Of a stretch of 64,000 nt of DNA, positions 63,716 to 64,000 are shown piece by piece. The notes under the pieces are model-generated. The model saw only the letters and a program-made list of their open reading frames with translations. It had not been told where the DNA came from and made no database searches. The stretch lies in contig NZ_QPEX01000010.1 in NCBI RefSeq assembly GCF_003335505.1, forward strand, positions 620,001 through 684,000. The letters run 5' to 3'. Numbering within the stretch: position 1 is the stretch's first letter; every line of letters starts with the position of its first letter. The stretch comes from Bremerella cremea. GTDB lineage: Bacteria > Planctomycetota > Planctomycetia > Pirellulales > Pirellulaceae. A program made the position numbers and the translations under genes.

Positions 63716-64000
63716 CTAGGCAGCAGCAACGCCAACGCTGCCGGTTTTACCCGCGACAACGCCTTCGACGAACTCTTCAAAAATGCGCTGATCCAACGCC
63801 GAAGCCGACTCGGCTTCCGGATGGAATTGCGTACCGATGGCAAACCAATCGTCGTGAGCCGATTCGATCGCTTCGATCACACCATCTGGGCTACGTGCCG
63901 AGACGATAAAACCTGGGGCCAATTCGTCGATCGCCATATGATGGCTGCTGTTCACGCGAACTTCGCCATCGCCGAAGATTTTCTCCATCAGGGTGCCAGG
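63716..64000 (-). CDS. Class I glutamine amidotransferase / gamma-glutamyl-GABA hydrolase-like (5' end cut by window)
   Basis: The C-terminal 94 residues of a peptidase C26-type glutamine amidotransferase. VNSSHHMAIDEL is a characteristic segment, and FAIGTQFHPEAES carries the catalytic His and Glu of the Cys-His-Glu triad; the Cys lies off the window. The family includes PuuD (gamma-glutamyl-GABA hydrolase) and related hydrolases that release glutamate. Which reaction applies here cannot be decided from this fragment. The frame is open to the window edge. Confidence 0.85.
   Translation of the reverse strand, partial: PGTLMEKIFGDGEVRVNSSHHMAIDELAPGFIVSARSPDGVIEAIESAHDDWFAIGTQFHPEAESASALDQRIFEEFVEGVVAGKTGSVGVAAA

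Overview
The window looks like chromosomal DNA of a planctomycete, most likely a marine Pirellulaceae relative (Blastopirellula/Bremerella/Rhodopirellula type). This is inferred from gene content: a DUF1559 prepilin-like protein followed by a small carboxypeptidase-regulatory-like lipoprotein, a secreted sulfatase, a giant ThuA/LamG/dehydrogenase/cytochrome c protein, planctomycete-type ECF sigma factors linked to Ser/Thr kinases, a DnaJ-like N-terminus on a membrane protein, and a topoisomerase I with a long lysine-rich tail. I saw no rRNA, tRNA, CRISPR, prophage or transposase.

Layout. 1-3.3 kb: a truncated von Willebrand A protein, a chemoreceptor and a 7Fe ferredoxin, all on the minus strand. 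3.4-6.6 kb: a sigma-factor/protein-kinase fusion, a stand-alone E2-type acyltransferase domain and a small unknown. 6.7-10.6 kb: a MarR regulator with an FAD halogenase-like oxidoreductase, a sulfatase and a rhodanese. 10.6-19.7 kb: a 2065-residue bacterial alpha-2-macroglobulin, divergent from an 802-residue membrane protein with an internal duplication. 20-25.1 kb: a six-heme cytochrome c translationally coupled to an outer-membrane barrel protein, then aroA. 25.2-27.2 kb: a small zinc-ribbon protein, a secreted unknown and a cyclophilin-like lipoprotein. 27.3-31 kb: a minus-strand envelope operon (flippase-like protein, GT2 glycosyltransferase, GT-C-like membrane protein). 31-41.9 kb: a low-complexity membrane protein, topA, a PpiD-like protein, glgB and a degenerate RNase H-like protein. 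42.2-43.1 kb: an acyl carrier protein and a DJ-1/PfpI protein. 43.1-45 kb: an accessory strip with three copies of a 161-bp nested palindromic repeat separating two small orphan genes. 45-54.8 kb: the giant ThuA/heme protein, a GntR/FCD regulator and a divergent hydrolase-amidohydrolase operon. 55-56.7 kb: the DUF1559 pair. 56.8-59.8 kb: a two-component system and an exported two-repeat protein. 60-62.3 kb: an unfused ECF sigma plus kinase pair. 62.3-64 kb: an AnmK-like protein and a truncated class I glutamine amidotransferase.

The most notable points are the nested palindromic repeat family, the coexistence of a fused and a split sigma/kinase module, the porin-cytochrome pair, the alpha-2-macroglobulin with an intact thioester and a Met/Ala/Gly-rich stretch where a bait region would be, and several proteins that keep a family fold but lack catalytic residues (RNase H-like, cyclophilin-like, AnmK-like, ACP-like). 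Many starts had to be moved inward from the longest open frame because a Shine-Dalgarno sequence or signal peptide fits an internal ATG or GTG better; this is noted per gene.
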